64,000 nucleotides of DNA from Sphaerolaimus hirsutus (GCA_964036195.1 OZ038455.1:14401855-14465854), one strand, 5' to 3'. Shown: positions 45,247 to 56,100, numbered from the stretch's first letter. Translations and numbers: made by a program. Notes: generated by a model from the sequence alone, not told the origin.

Positions 45247-45345
45247 CTAAGTGAATTCTGTCGTCGCAAGTCTGGCGTCTGTCCGGGAACACAACAGTGA
45301 TAGACAAAAGTCGTTAGGTGGACTGAAGCAGCGTTTGAATCGAGC
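45247..45345 (-). CDS. Possible exon, unassigned
   Basis: Bounded by a strong acceptor (TTTATTTTCAG) and donor (AG|GTGAGT) on the minus strand. One frame gives about 32 residues including TTFVYHCCVPGQTPDLRR; another ends at a TAG exactly at the donor. It lies downstream of the phosphatase exons on the same strand and might be a later exon of that gene, but I see no diagnostic motif. Confidence 0.3.
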   Translation of the reverse strand, partial: ARFKRCFSPPNDFCLSLLCSRTDARLATTEFT

Positions 45346-45705
45346 TGAAAATAAAGCATGAAAATCAAATGGCATAGGGTCATAAATATGCAAGCCACTA
45401 CTACTTGCAGATGGAGTTTACTTGTAGAGAGGTAAATACGGCACGGGATCCATGCCACTACCGGCGCTGAAGGCACCTTTTCATCGTTAGTGGTGGAATA
45501 ACACAAAATTAGAAAGACGCCCCCTCACACTATGGTCAGTGGGTAATAGGTATGTCTAAATGTATACGCAATGGTACATGTGTCGGCCCGATTCAATGTG
45601 ATTCCGATTGGCAACCAGTTCGTTCATTTCTGTGGTTTTTTTCGATTGAAAAGTTTATCAATGGAGTTGTTGAAACCGCCACCAAGTGATCCAAAAAGAA
45701 GGGGC

Positions 45706-46166
45706 TAGGGTTCAAACGGGATCCCGATCCCGATCCCGAAAATTTTCAAATCCCGATCCCGATCCCTAGAAACTCCCAAGTCCGGGATCCCGATCCCGGA
45801 AAAATTAGTGGAAATTATAAAAAGTGAAATAATGACGTTTTTGCATGCAAAAAAGTGGATGCAAACCCCCAAGTGGATCAATTTTATGCCACTTTTCTGG
45901 CATCCAACAGTGTTTTGAGACCTTTATGAGCAATTGTGAATGCCAGAAAAATGGCCAAAATCTTTATCCCTAGAACCCAATCCCGATCCCGGAAAAATGC
46001 CAATCCCAATCCCGATCCCGTGACCTCAATCCCGGCCAATCCCGATCCCGAAATCTCAAAAAAAAACAATCCCAAACCCGGAAACCCCAATCCCGATCCC
46101 GATCCCGAAATCTCAAAAAGTTAATCCCGATCCCGATCCCGAAAAGTCAATCCCGTTTGAACCCTA
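45706..46166. mobile_element. hAT-like GGGATC element, copy 2, exact 8-bp duplication
   Basis: Same termini as 41510-42123 (TAGGGTTCAAACGGGAT and inverse), in inverse orientation of the repeat arrays, flanked by GAAGGGGC at 45698-45705 and 46167-46174. 461 bp. Copies 1 and 2 share the central TGCATGCAAAAAAGTGGATG patch. Confidence 0.92.
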
Positions 46167-46174
46167 GAAGGGGC

Positions 46175-47418
46175 CAATTCCGCAAGTGGTAAAGTGAAAA
46201 ACATGAATGAGAAGTGAAAAAAGTAAAGGTATGCGAAGTGAAATTGCAAGTAAAAAGTTAAAAGTAATGTAAATTTATAAGTGAGAAGTGAAAAGTTATG
46301 CCCTTAGTGAAGGCCAAGAAAAGTGAACTTATGCCCAACAAGAACGATATGAGTAAAATATTTCCCATTAGAACACTTTAAAATAAGAAAATTGGGGACA
46401 AAGCGACATGATGACCAATTAGCTTTACCAAAGCTGCGAATATTTTATACATGCCGATATACATGTGTATGAACGAGTTTAGAAAAAAGGATTTTTCAAT
46501 TGAGATTGATGATAAATGACTGGAATATCTAAACTTGCCATTGACTGTTCATGCAATACGTTTTGCGCCACGCTTATTTAGATAATTTGTTTGGGACTTT
46601 TTGAGCAAAATTGAATATTTTTTTTATTAGAAAACCAGCCAGGTTCAATAAATCATTGTCCGATCCCTACGCAGATGATTTTTTCTATTATGACGATGTA
46701 TTTGTGCGCTGTACAGTCATCTCAGAGCGGGGGTATTCAAACATGTTTATTGTCCACACTTCGGTTACTGAACAGAGTTATTCAGAAGGTTATTTGAGGG
46801 TTTTAATAACAGAACAGACTTTTAAGAACGGTATTTAGTAAACGAACAGACAGATTGTAACGTGATAGCATTTTACACAGTAAAAAGCTCCCAGCCACCG
46901 TAAATACACAACTAACAAAAAAAATAAAAATTTAAATCTAAAAAATATAAAAATTTAGAAAAAAGAATCATCAGCAACAAACAGCACCACTTCCTGAGGC
47001 TAAAGCTCGCAATGTGAAGAGAGAAAAATAACACATTTTTAAGTATCCACTCAGATAAGTCTGTCCCGTTGCAAATATGCCAGCAAGCATTTGTGCGCGA
47101 AAATGTATTGTTCGCTGGCGGCCACCAGGCCCATTCTCTGGGTTCGCAGCAGCGACAGCAGGTTTCCAGGGGACAGCTCCTAAAGTGGGGGGGGGGGTTC
47201 TGTGTGACGGCACGGCACGAGCATTGTGTGTGAATATTTACCATATTCCCGAATCACTACTACCCCACTTTACAGGGCTCGGGACTGCCCCCTGTTGATT
47301 TTTAGAAGTAGACGACCCATATACAGCTACAGCGCCCATAAATGCAATTCTATGCAATTCGAACATATGATATAGGTTGTTACAATATACGAACCGCGCG
47401 CTTTGCATGGAATCTTAC
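46175..47418. other. Intergenic or intronic, no gene recognised
   Basis: 46185-46340 is an AAGTGAAAA-type array beginning TTCCGCAAGTGGTAAAGTG, the same start as the AGTTAAGAG array at 4620. The rest is AT-rich. A TTTACAGGGCTCGGGACTGC phrase near 47270 recurs at 45205 and, inverted, at 42710. Confidence 0.45.
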
Positions 47419-47647
47419 CGTAATCTGACGAATAAAATCCAGTATTACGGATAAATTTCGTGCGTCTACCAGTGTCTAGGCCGTCTTGCATCCCACTCAA
47501 ATCTTGCCCCACGGTCGAACCAACCAAGTTCATCTGGACGCATTTGAGCATCAATTCCAGAAGTACGTATAGGCCGGTCCTGCCCGCGCCCCGGGCGCTG
47601 TGCACCAGCGTCACTGCGTTCGGCGCCGGCGCCCGCGCGTCTCTCGG
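47419..47647 (-). CDS. PTP exon E (signature loop, Cys to Ser)
   Basis: Acceptor CGCTCGCAG, donor GATTACG|GTAAG. It encodes PNAVTLVHSARGAGRTGLYV and the following helix LLELMLKCVQMN. The sequence after that helix no longer resembles the family, so the true exon may end earlier, at AACTTG|GTTGG. Confidence 0.7.
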
Positions 47648-48977
47648 CTGCGAGCGGATGCGGCATAAATTTGTAGAGGAAAATACTTGGCACATGGAAG
47701 TTTACTTGTCACTTGACATCGGGGGTCTAGCTATCTAGTTAAACCCCCCTAAATCGCCTAGCTATCTATCCATCCCGGAGGCATAATTGCGATATCTGCG
47801 TATAGTATGGGACTATGGGACGCGTGCACTAACCGATTGAATTGCACTTTTAGCGTGAAGTTGACTGGGCGCGGCGGCGGGCGAGCCGGCAGAAATTTGC
47901 GAACTGTCAGCGCGCTGCATCACCGTGCGCCGCACACTGGCGACCTCGTCCACGAAGCCTGTGCGCACAGAAGATTGTTAATATTTTAATTGTTTTTAAA
48001 AAACGCCACCCCCTCCCCCCGATGATTTGAGAGTTATTTTTAACAAAGATAGGTAGAGATTGAAGGGTTTAAAAATGTGTATTTGTGAAGAAACCCAATT
48101 ATTATTTGTGTGAATTGGGGAATAACGGCCAGTGGACATCTGCGCTCAGTGCAAATTTGCACGACGACAACGACATTTACGTAGTGTATTTTCGAAAAAA
48201 AGCATCAACAAATTTGTCAACACCGGACTAACCTAGGAAATCATCCAAATTATCCGGCACCTTTCCAGCGGTCCATTCGTGGAATTTCAATAAATATACA
48301 GAGCGCTTCTCACTCGGAAGTTGGCCACATTTCACGGTGAACCGCGAAATCGAGTGACTTTTTCTGCGGTTCAGCGAAATCATTGTTCAACTTGATTTCT
48401 ACATTCAATTAAACTTCAAATAACAAAACTCTACGTCTACTAATTAACTTACCTCGTGTCGAGAAACGTGCACACGACCGAAAATTCATTCAATTTCATC
48501 TTGGCACAAGGCCCAACTTCTGATGGGCAATACTTTTGACATAGATCGCCTTTGTCCTGCGAAAGAAAAGTGGCATCCAAATGTTATAAAATGTGCGTTA
48601 AAAAGAGCAGCGGTTTATTTTATCCTGAACAATCGCCACTACAAAGGATTAAAAAGAGTGTTTAAATTATGATTTTGAAGAACCGCTCTGAAGGGCGATC
48701 TTAAATACCAAAACCAAAACTATAACAAATTCCAAATCAGTAGAAAATTGTCAAAGTCGGTTCCGATCATCGTTATCGGGCACCACACTAGCGTTAACTG
48801 GTGTTGAATTTTGAGAAAAAAGTGCAAAAAGCGTCGGTCAAAGGTCACCTGGCACAGATGAACGACCAGAGGAACATTATTATGCCACACTACCCGCCAA
48901 AAATCGACGGCAGTGTCAGCACTGAACGGAGACGCGGCTGCTATGTAGCGCACCGAATTTGCACCAGTCAATTGGAC
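47419..48977 (-). CDS. Receptor-type tyrosine phosphatase domain, catalytically dead (partial gene)
   Basis: Five minus-strand exons (48849-48977, 48453-48556, 48233-48363, 47834-47958, 47419-47647) join with consistent phases into about 239 codons of a PTP fold. Seen, in order: VRYIAAASPF and VDFWRVVW (canonical YIA.QGP and DFWRMVW), then CQKYCPSEVG (C.QYWP), SRFTVKCG, VYLLKFHEWTAGKVPDN (canonical QF.F..WPD.G.P), a helix VDEVASVRRTV, and VHSARGAGRTG (canonical VHCSAGVGRTG). The catalytic Cys is Ser and the WPD loop reads WTA, so both the nucleophile and the general acid are missing while the P-loop Arg is kept. Known: membrane-distal D2 domains of receptor PTPs and IA-2-type proteins are often inactive. 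Inferred: a pseudophosphatase domain with a binding or regulatory role. Upstream exons must lie beyond the retrotransposons at 49086; the end of the last exon is uncertain. Confidence 0.8.
47715..47790. mobile_element. Fragment of CTATCTATCC hAT-like element
   Basis: CGGGGGTCTAGCTATCTAG followed by CGCCTAGCTATCTATCCATC, matching the terminal region of 32621-33106. It sits in the intron between PTP exons D and E. Confidence 0.55.
47834..47958 (-). CDS. PTP exon D (helix before the P-loop)
   Basis: Acceptor CTTCTGTGCGCACAG, donor TCG|GTTAGT. It encodes GFVDEVASVRRTVMQRADSS followed by a low-complexity Ala/Ser/Pro linker that is longer than usual before the signature loop. Confidence 0.7.
48233..48363 (-). 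CDS. PTP exon C (WPD-loop region, mutated)
   Basis: Encodes SRFTVKCGQLPSEKRSVYLL and KFHEWTAGKVPDNLDDFL. The WPD aspartate position is Ala. Acceptor GAACCGCAG, donor CCTAG|GTTAGT. Confidence 0.8.
48453..48556 (-). CDS. PTP exon B (C.QYWP region)
   Basis: Acceptor TTTCTTTCGCAG, donor GTAAGTT. It encodes DKGDLCQKYCPSEVGPCAK and NEFSVVCTFLDT. It enters in phase 0 and leaves in phase 2, fitting exon C. Confidence 0.8.
48849..48977 (-). CDS. PTP exon A (YIA.QGP-DFWR region)
   Basis: 43 codons, phase 0 in and out; acceptor CTACTCTCAG, donor CAG|GTGACC. It encodes GANSVRYIAAASPF and VDFWRVVWHNNVPLVVHL. Its acceptor is only 108 bp from the 3-prime LTR of the minus-strand BEL/Pao element. Confidence 0.8.
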
Positions 48978-49085
48978 CTGAGAGTAGTGATGCAATGGTT
49001 CCATTGGCGTTTGGAGGCCTTCCATGCAAGGACCCTGTACCGCTGTGCAAGTAAACTCTCCCTGCAACTAATTGCGGCCTGCATG

Positions 49086-50185
49086 TGTAAAATAATACGG
49101 AACTTGTTGAAATGACTTGTGAACCAGCTCCTATTCCTAACCGAGGAAGAGGACAAATGTGAACGTATGAAAGTTGACGTGAAGCGTCGTCTCTAGTTGA
49201 CGTTCCGTTATTTTATCAAATGTGATTAGTTGAGTTGAAGTGAATTGACGTGAGTTAGTGTGAAGCAAATTTAGATTGTTTACCAAAGGTTTTGATGAAC
49301 GTTTTTATTTAGACAATTAAATACAAAGAAATAAGTGTAAATAAAATATATATAAAAATATACGTAAACAAAGGAATTAATTTACAACTAAATTAATTAC
49401 TTAATTAAAACGCAAGAGAAGCTCGAATTACCGGAGAAATAAGGCAATTTAAAGAAGGCACTTAATTACGACAAAAGGCGACAATTAAGTGGCGCGGTTG
49501 TGAGAACAGGCACCTTAAACAGTGCTGATGTGAAATAAAGCACTGAGGTGACTTAAAGCACCAAGAGTTAAACTTAGCACCAAAAACAAGCGACTTAATA
49601 AAGTGACTACGGCGCTTATTTAGATCCTAGGAAGAGATTCGTGTGAAGTTGACGAGGTTGCAGACACTGCCGATTTTAGCTGTGAAATCGGCTTTTAAGG
49701 GCCAGACCGATGGCGATTGGTTTGGCGCCAATCGGTCGGCTCTAATCTCCGATTTTTACCCAACATTTCCAATTGTGAAAGTTCAATCCTTGCCCGCTCG
49801 CTTCTCCGATGAAAAGCGAGCTAAACTGACAAGATAGTGAAAATGTGAGACAAGCCAGACAGCATTTGAAATGGCGCGCGGGCTCGGCCCCCCGCATGGG
49901 GCGAGCCCGCCGCTTAACATAAACATGACGGCGTATTTGCGTGCTGCTTGTCAAGGAAATGTGGCGGAATGTGAGCAATGACTAAGATCTAAATATGTGA
50001 GCGAATGTGAAGCGCACGTTGTAAACAACTTCGCTTGAGATATTAAATGACGAATGTGAAGATGTTAAAGTTGGAATGTGAATAAAATGAAATTGTAATA
50101 AATTGAATTAACTAAATATAAAAGCGAACATAAGAACGTCAACTTAAATATTAAAGGTTTTTACATTTTACGATAATGTTACACA
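49086..50185 (-). repeat. 3-prime LTR of the minus-strand BEL/Pao element
   Basis: 1100 bp, the inverse of 58325-59424 with scattered differences. Sense ends are TGTGTAACATTATCG and TATTATTTTACA (TG...CA). A GC-rich hairpin lies at 49878-49910 and a sense AATAAA at the complement of 49304-49309. The 5 bp beyond its outer end, GCATG at 49081-49085, are the expected target duplication. Confidence 0.9.
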
Positions 50186-50267
50186 CTCCCGAAACTAGAA
50201 TAAAAATTAAATTTAATTTAATTTTATCTCAGCCAATCTCGGCAAATTGATGTGAAACAAATCAAAA

Positions 50268-53159
50268 TCAAACGCCTGTGATACTCTCATCACTCCTGTG
50301 GTAGCAGATCGTCGGCGTCTTCGACGCCGGCATTTTCCCGGCCCTCCTCATGATGCTCGTCCATGGGTTCGACGGCATCCTTCTCAGGTTGGCTGCCTTC
50401 CCCGTGTCCGGGCGCCTGGTCTTCTGGGGCCCCCGCTGGTCTGCCTGGCCAGTTGGGGAGCTTCTCAGATTCCTTGGCAAGCCTCTCGAAGGCTTGTCGG
50501 AGCGTGTCGGTCTCGTCGACGATCGTCTTCGACGGCTCGGTGGGCTGCCATTGCTCCGATGCTGCAAGCGGTTGGCTTGATAGCAAGGGGACATGGGAGG
50601 TTGTGAATGAGGTCGTACATTGTGAAGTGACTGAGTTGAATTGGTCAAATGGTACGGAGGGGGTTCTAGATCTTGATCGTGACTTTCTTCCATCTCTCCG
50701 AGCTCTATGTCGGATTGTGAAGGTGTTTGTTTGAGGAAGGTCACTGATCTTTTTAGATCGTTTAACTTTTGATTTGACCAGTTTTTTATTGATGTTATTG
50801 AATTTGTGAAAAGTTTGGGGAATAAAGGAAAATGTCTGGTGTGACGATTGCTGCTCACCTGGGAGCCCTGCGACTCCAGCGAATCTCTTGAGTCGCTTTT
50901 GCAAGGGCTCGCGGTCAGGGATCGCGTCTTCCATTGTGACTTCCGTTGTGACAGGCTCGGTGACTGTGAGTCTGGCGTTTGGTGACGAGCTCTGCGGTTG
51001 TGACTCGCAGGGGGGTGCAGGTTTTGTGACCCGGCGTGCACCCGTCTCCATTTCGATTTCTTCGGCGCGTTCGGTACTATAACTGACCGGGGGATCCGAT
51101 CTAGGCTGTACCGGGCGTCCTGAAAGCCGTTTGAATGGAGAAACTCGTTTGAGGGGTGTGACAAACTTTGAAGGTAACTGTGACGAACTTGACGATTGTG
51201 TGACGGTTTGATTTGACAAAGCGGGTTTGTTGAAGCCGCTTTTCGGTTTCTTCTGGCGGTTACGTCGCCGTCGCTTACCGATTTTTCCTTGCTGAACGGA
51301 CGGGGTTCCCATTTGTTTGGGCTTCTGTCCCTTCTGCCCTTTCTTCGGAAAAAGCCCTTGATGTCTGGCAGCATACCCCTGCCGGTTACGAGCCGCCACT
51401 GCATGTAAACATAACCAATATACCCAATACAAGCAATTGTGATAATAATGAGTATGATGTTCACAGCTGTTTGAAGTGGCCCAGTAAGTAACGTGTCTAA
51501 CGCAGACGCACCACCTGTGACACTACCGTGAATGATGTGTCCCAATTCTTTTCCTACACCTTCAAAATATGCACCAACCCCTTGGCCAATGCCAGCAATA
51601 TATGCTTGCACTGCTTTAGGATCGTTGGATTTTGTTGCAATATAATCGACTGAACGTGTGACTTGTTGTTCGAGTCGTTGCAAATTTTGAAAGTGATGAT
51701 GTGCAGCCATGATACTGAATGCAATGTCAGTCATGCTTACACCTGGTGACCCGGAAACATTTAGTGTGAATGGTTTCCACGAGCCAGCCCAAATTAATTC
51801 GATTGGGAGTTTTGTGACGTGCAAATTCGTTGGTCCGTTTTCGTTAGCCCATGAATTATCATTTAATTGATAATATTTGTGATCTTTCATGAGACAATGA
51901 TCTATTGGTGAATGTGTGATCAGATCATTGGTACCAGGAGCAACGAACATAATATGTGGGTGATTTGTGACTTTGACCGGCAGAAATTTATAACAAGTAT
52001 TGTTATATTCATGTTGAAAATAAATAATTTCTGCTGTGACAGGTTTACAATCCCAGAACATTAATATATCTCCATGCCATTCAGCATAGAGATTTTGACG
52101 TCCTAGCAATGCTCGCAAGCCAAGCGTGGGATTGAATGTGACAATTGCATGAATTATATCTAGCTGGGTCTGACGGATGTGACATAATTGTTGCCAGATT
52201 GATCCAAATTGTTTTTGTTCTAGATGTGCAATTTTGTCAACTTCATATTGTTGACGGGCTGTGAGTAAGTGAAACACGCCAACATCAAGATTTGGTGCGA
52301 GTTTGAAGTGAAGAGGAGCTTTTTCGGTTTCAGGTTTTTTCAATTTCTTAAGTTGATATCGAAGAAATTGAATGAATGCCGAACCCTGGTCAATATATTT
52401 TGCGTCTTTTGGCACGCATTCTGCATTATTTGGAAATTGTTGTGATCTCCATGTGACAGAAAATGCAGCTTGCAATTTTTCCACTATGTAATGATTTTGT
52501 GAATATTGCGCATCGAATTGACCAATCTCTTGGAATGCACACTGCTTGTTAAAGGCAGTAGCATTCCATAAAGAAACGCCATTGTCGCTGTCATAACAAT
52601 AGCCGGCTTGTGGGTTGCAATGTGACAGATCTTGAATTTCGGAAACAATTTTCTTTCCGTCAAGACTTGCGACCACACCTTCCTCTATGTGAAAGTTCAT
52701 TACTGTGTTACTCAGATTGTGACAAAAGTAACAATAATCGATGTGAAGTGATTTGTTGGTGCTCCACAGTGCATGACCAATTTTTATTAAGGGTTCGCCT
52801 TTCCAAGTTTTGTTTTGGTAGGCGATCATGCAATCGTAAGTTGTGACTCTGTGGTTTTTTATGATTTCTGGTGGCAGCATAGCTTTTCCGCCCACCAGAC
52901 TCATATACGTGACTATAGTATGCTCTTGTTGAAAGCATCTATAAATTGGTGTCGTTTGCGGCTGGACACGCAACGTCCATATGGATACCACAATATCCTC
53001 TATGGCTGTAACTTGAGGAAAGTGACATGTTACTTTTTCCGGAAGTTGAATTGCGTGACCAGTACGTGTATTATGGCACAGATTGAAAGTTTTGTGATAT
53101 TGATCTGTCCATGTGAGCGCGTTGGCTAATTTTGATTGTATTAGCAACGTGAGTGCCAT
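50268..53159 (-). CDS. Env-like glycoprotein region of BEL/Pao element
   Basis: From the Met at 53159, in frame with pol, 963 codons: a signal-like core MALTLLIQSKLANA, a cysteine-rich ectodomain of about 540 residues with several NxT/S sites, a glycine-rich stretch (AGIGQGVGAYFEGVGKELG) just before a hydrophobic membrane segment, then about 380 residues of basic low-complexity tail containing a PPPY motif. Layout fits a class of membrane-anchored envelope proteins; I cannot assign a fusion-protein class by eye. Expression could be by splicing to this Met or by processing of the single polyprotein. Confidence 0.65.
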   Translation of the reverse strand: MALTLLIQSKLANALTWTDQYHKTFNLCHNTRTGHAIQLPEKVTCHFPQVTAIEDIVVSIWTLRVQPQTTPIYRCFQQEHTIVTYMSLVGGKAMLPPEIIKNHRVTTYDCMIAYQNKTWKGEPLIKIGHALWSTNKSLHIDYCYFCHNLSNTVMNFHIEEGVVASLDGKKIVSEIQDLSHCNPQAGYCYDSDNGVSLWNATAFNKQCAFQEIGQFDAQYSQNHYIVEKLQAAFSVTWRSQQFPNNAECVPKDAKYIDQGSAFIQFLRYQLKKLKKPETEKAPLHFKLAPNLDVGVFHLLTARQQYEVDKIAHLEQKQFGSIWQQLCHIRQTQLDIIHAIVTFNPTLGLRALLGRQNLYAEWHGDILMFWDCKPVTAEIIYFQHEYNNTCYKFLPVKVTNHPHIMFVAPGTNDLITHSPIDHCLMKDHKYYQLNDNSWANENGPTNLHVTKLPIELIWAGSWKPFTLNVSGSPGVSMTDIAFSIMAAHHHFQNLQRLEQQVTRSVDYIATKSNDPKAVQAYIAGIGQGVGAYFEGVGKELGHIIHGSVTGGASALDTLLTGPLQTAVNIILIIITIACIGYIGYVYMQWRLVTGRGMLPDIKGFFRRKGRRDRSPNKWEPRPFSKEKSVSDGDVTARRNRKAASTNPLCQIKPSHNRQVRHSYLQSLSHPSNEFLHSNGFQDARYSLDRIPRSVIVPNAPKKSKWRRVHAGSQNLHPPASHNRRARHQTPDSQSPSLSQRKSQWKTRSLTASPCKSDSRDSLESQGSQVSSNRHTRHFPLFPKLFTNSITSIKNWSNQKLNDLKRSVTFLKQTPSQSDIELGEMEESHDQDLEPPPYHLTNSTQSLHNVRPHSQPPMSPCYQANRLQHRSNGSPPSRRRRSSTRPTRSDKPSRGLPRNLRSSPTGQADQRGPQKTRRPDTGKAANLRRMPSNPWTSIMRRAGKMPASKTPTICYHRSDESITGV

Positions 53160-56100
53160 TAAATGCGACACGTTTCCCCAGAACGAATATGTGCCAGTGT
53201 AGCGACATGTTCGACGTGGGTTTGCGCGTCTTGCATCTTGTTGTGAAGATTGTGATTGTTGATGTGATTGATCTGTTTGTGAATCATCACCCTTATCAGG
53301 TGGAGGTTGTGAATTATCATCATCTTTTACCTCAGTGTCGATTTTATATTCAACACCGTCCTCTGTGTCGATTTCAAGAGGCACTAGGTTAGATGGAGAT
53401 CTACGTGTGCGACGGCCGTTGCTTGACAATACTGTGACTGCACGTATTTTGCCATCGCTTGACACGTGTATTTCGTGAACGCGGCCCATTTGCCACATGC
53501 CGCGTGGCTGTTTATCATCTGTGATTAACACCACTTGGCCACATTTGTGAGCTTCGTTGATTGTACCTTTTTTCAAGCGTTGATTTTTAGCTCGATCTTT
53601 GAGTAGGTCAATGTATTGACGTGACCACTCATACCAAAGCACTTCACGATTGTGACGAATTTGGTCCCAAAGTAGTATGATATCATCTCTGTCCTTTTCA
53701 GGTACAGAAGTGAGTGCAATTTCATCAATGCAGTTGACGTCATTGACACGTGGGGGTGTGAGTGTGTAGGATTTTGAGATTTGTGAGGGTGTGAGATTGA
53801 AAGATCCATCCGTTAACTTATCCCATTCCTCTTTTGGAATTTTTCGCATGGGTTCAATCGTGGTGGAATCGAGTTCCATCTCACGTTTTTCATCCATGTA
53901 ACATGGTGGTGGGGTGCCCCAAAGAAAATGTATTGGGCGCAGTATCGCTGCACCAATGTCTGTGTTTGACAAGTATGACAATGGTCGTGTATTGACGGAG
54001 AATTCGACGTCAAGCATGACTGTGAGAAATTCATGCCATGTGAGACAACGTCGTCCGCATGCTTTTTTGAGTAAGCGTTTGACTAATCCTACCATGCGTT
54101 CGTACACGCCGCCTTGCCAAGGACTGTTGGCTGTGATAAAATGCCATTTTACGTCCGGCAGCAATTTGACACAATTTTTGAACGCGGGGGCATTGTCGGA
54201 CCAAATTGTGTCCGCCATGCCCCGGCGCGAAATAAAACGATTTAGCGCCATAACTGTGTCAGCTGTTGAGACACTATTAGTTGACTCTAAATGAATGGCG
54301 CGTGTGCTGAAGCATGTTAGCAACAAAATGTGTTGACTGTGACGGGTACCGTTTTGTGAATAAATTAACGGTCCCATATAATCAATACCAATATGTTGAA
54401 ATGGTTTGATTTGTGATTGAGTTCGAGTGACAGGTAATGTGTGAAAATCAGGTAATGTGAATGGACCTCCTTCCGCTTTGCGGCATGTGACACATTTTCG
54501 CAGAATTTTTGCAACTACCTGCTTGGCACTTGACAACCAGCAGTGTTCGCGTAAATCTGCTAAAGTGTGAAGCATGCCACTGTGACCAGCAAGCTCATGA
54601 AAATGAGTAACTACTAGCATTGTTAACCACCCGGTCTTTGGCAGGTAGTAAAACAACGAAGGGTTTCGGTGTTCTTTGTGAGACACACGCGTGACACAAT
54701 ATAATAAATTATTCCACGCGTCCCATTTGAGCATGTGGTGTTTGCCAAGTTGCGCTTGTGAAATGCAACCGGCACATTCCTCCGCTTGTGAAATGCGCAA
54801 TACATGTCTAAATGCTTCGTTTAGATCAGCTTGTGTGATGGGTTTTGATAAATATTCGCTTTCGCGCTTTGCAGCTTTATGCATAGAGCGATTTAGCCAA
54901 TATGTTTTGACACGAAGTAGATACACGACAGTGCGCAACAATTTTGACAGTGTTGAAAATCGTTGAATGTCGATTTCGAATGGATTTGAAGGGATGTGAC
55001 GTTGTCGACTTTCGACAAACAGATTTTGAGGAGTGACATTCTGTGACAAATTGGGGTCCAAATTGACAGGCACTTGCTGTGCATGAGCATTAGCTGGTTG
55101 TGAAACAGGCTGTGAAGTTACTGCTCCAGCATATAAAGGTCGACTGATGTGAGTGTCGCCTTTCGCAAGCTCTTCGGTGACAGGTTGCGCTTGATATTGC
55201 GAAATGTCAAGCATGGTTGATGTGAGGGGTTCAGCGAAAAATGTGGGTCCGGTAAACCACATTGTTTCGATCATTAGTTGATCAAAAGTACATCCTCGTG
55301 ACGCAATGTCAGCTGGATTGTCTTTTGTAGCAACTTTGCAAATTTGAATGCAATGTTTTGACATTAGTGAATGGATTTTTGTGACCCGATTGTTGACAGA
55401 AGTGGCCAGCGGCTTTGCTGTGTATAGCCAGCCGATGACAACTGTACTATCGGTCCAGAGGAAATTACTGTGAATTTTCCATCCACCCAGCTCAGCGAGT
55501 TCATGATGTAAATAATTGATGAGCTGTGCACCAATTGTGACACCTAGCAATTCCAAGCGTGTGATTGTGAGGGGTTGACCTTGTTTTGACAGAAGTGGGG
55601 CTAGTTTTGTGCGAGCTGTGAGAAAACCACTAAAATATCGGTCATCTTCATAGCCGTATTCGTCAGGTGAAATCGCTTTTTGACGCAAATAAGCGCAAAC
55701 GGCGTATCCATCTTTTGAGGCATCACAAAACACATGTAATTCTAATGGCCGTGTTTCGGCTTTGACATCGATGCCAAAAGAATGAAATGAGCGTGGGAAT
55801 TTGATTTGACTTATGGACGAGAGATGTCGTTTTAAATCGTCCAGTAAGTCATCCGCCTCTGGGTCTTCGATGAGTTCGTCCCAGGTTGTGATATTGCACC
55901 TTTGAATTATTTGTGACACGCGAAATTTCAACCGAAATAACGCGGGTGCTGTGATGCCAATAGGATCGTATGTTGAAGCCAGCAATTTGTTCAAATTGCG
56001 GCGTGTAGCTGTGACAATGAGCGTGAAATCTTTCTTGGGAGCTGGCACCGCAATGGTGTCTTCGATGTGATCGTAAACAAGACCCATTACTTTGATATAT

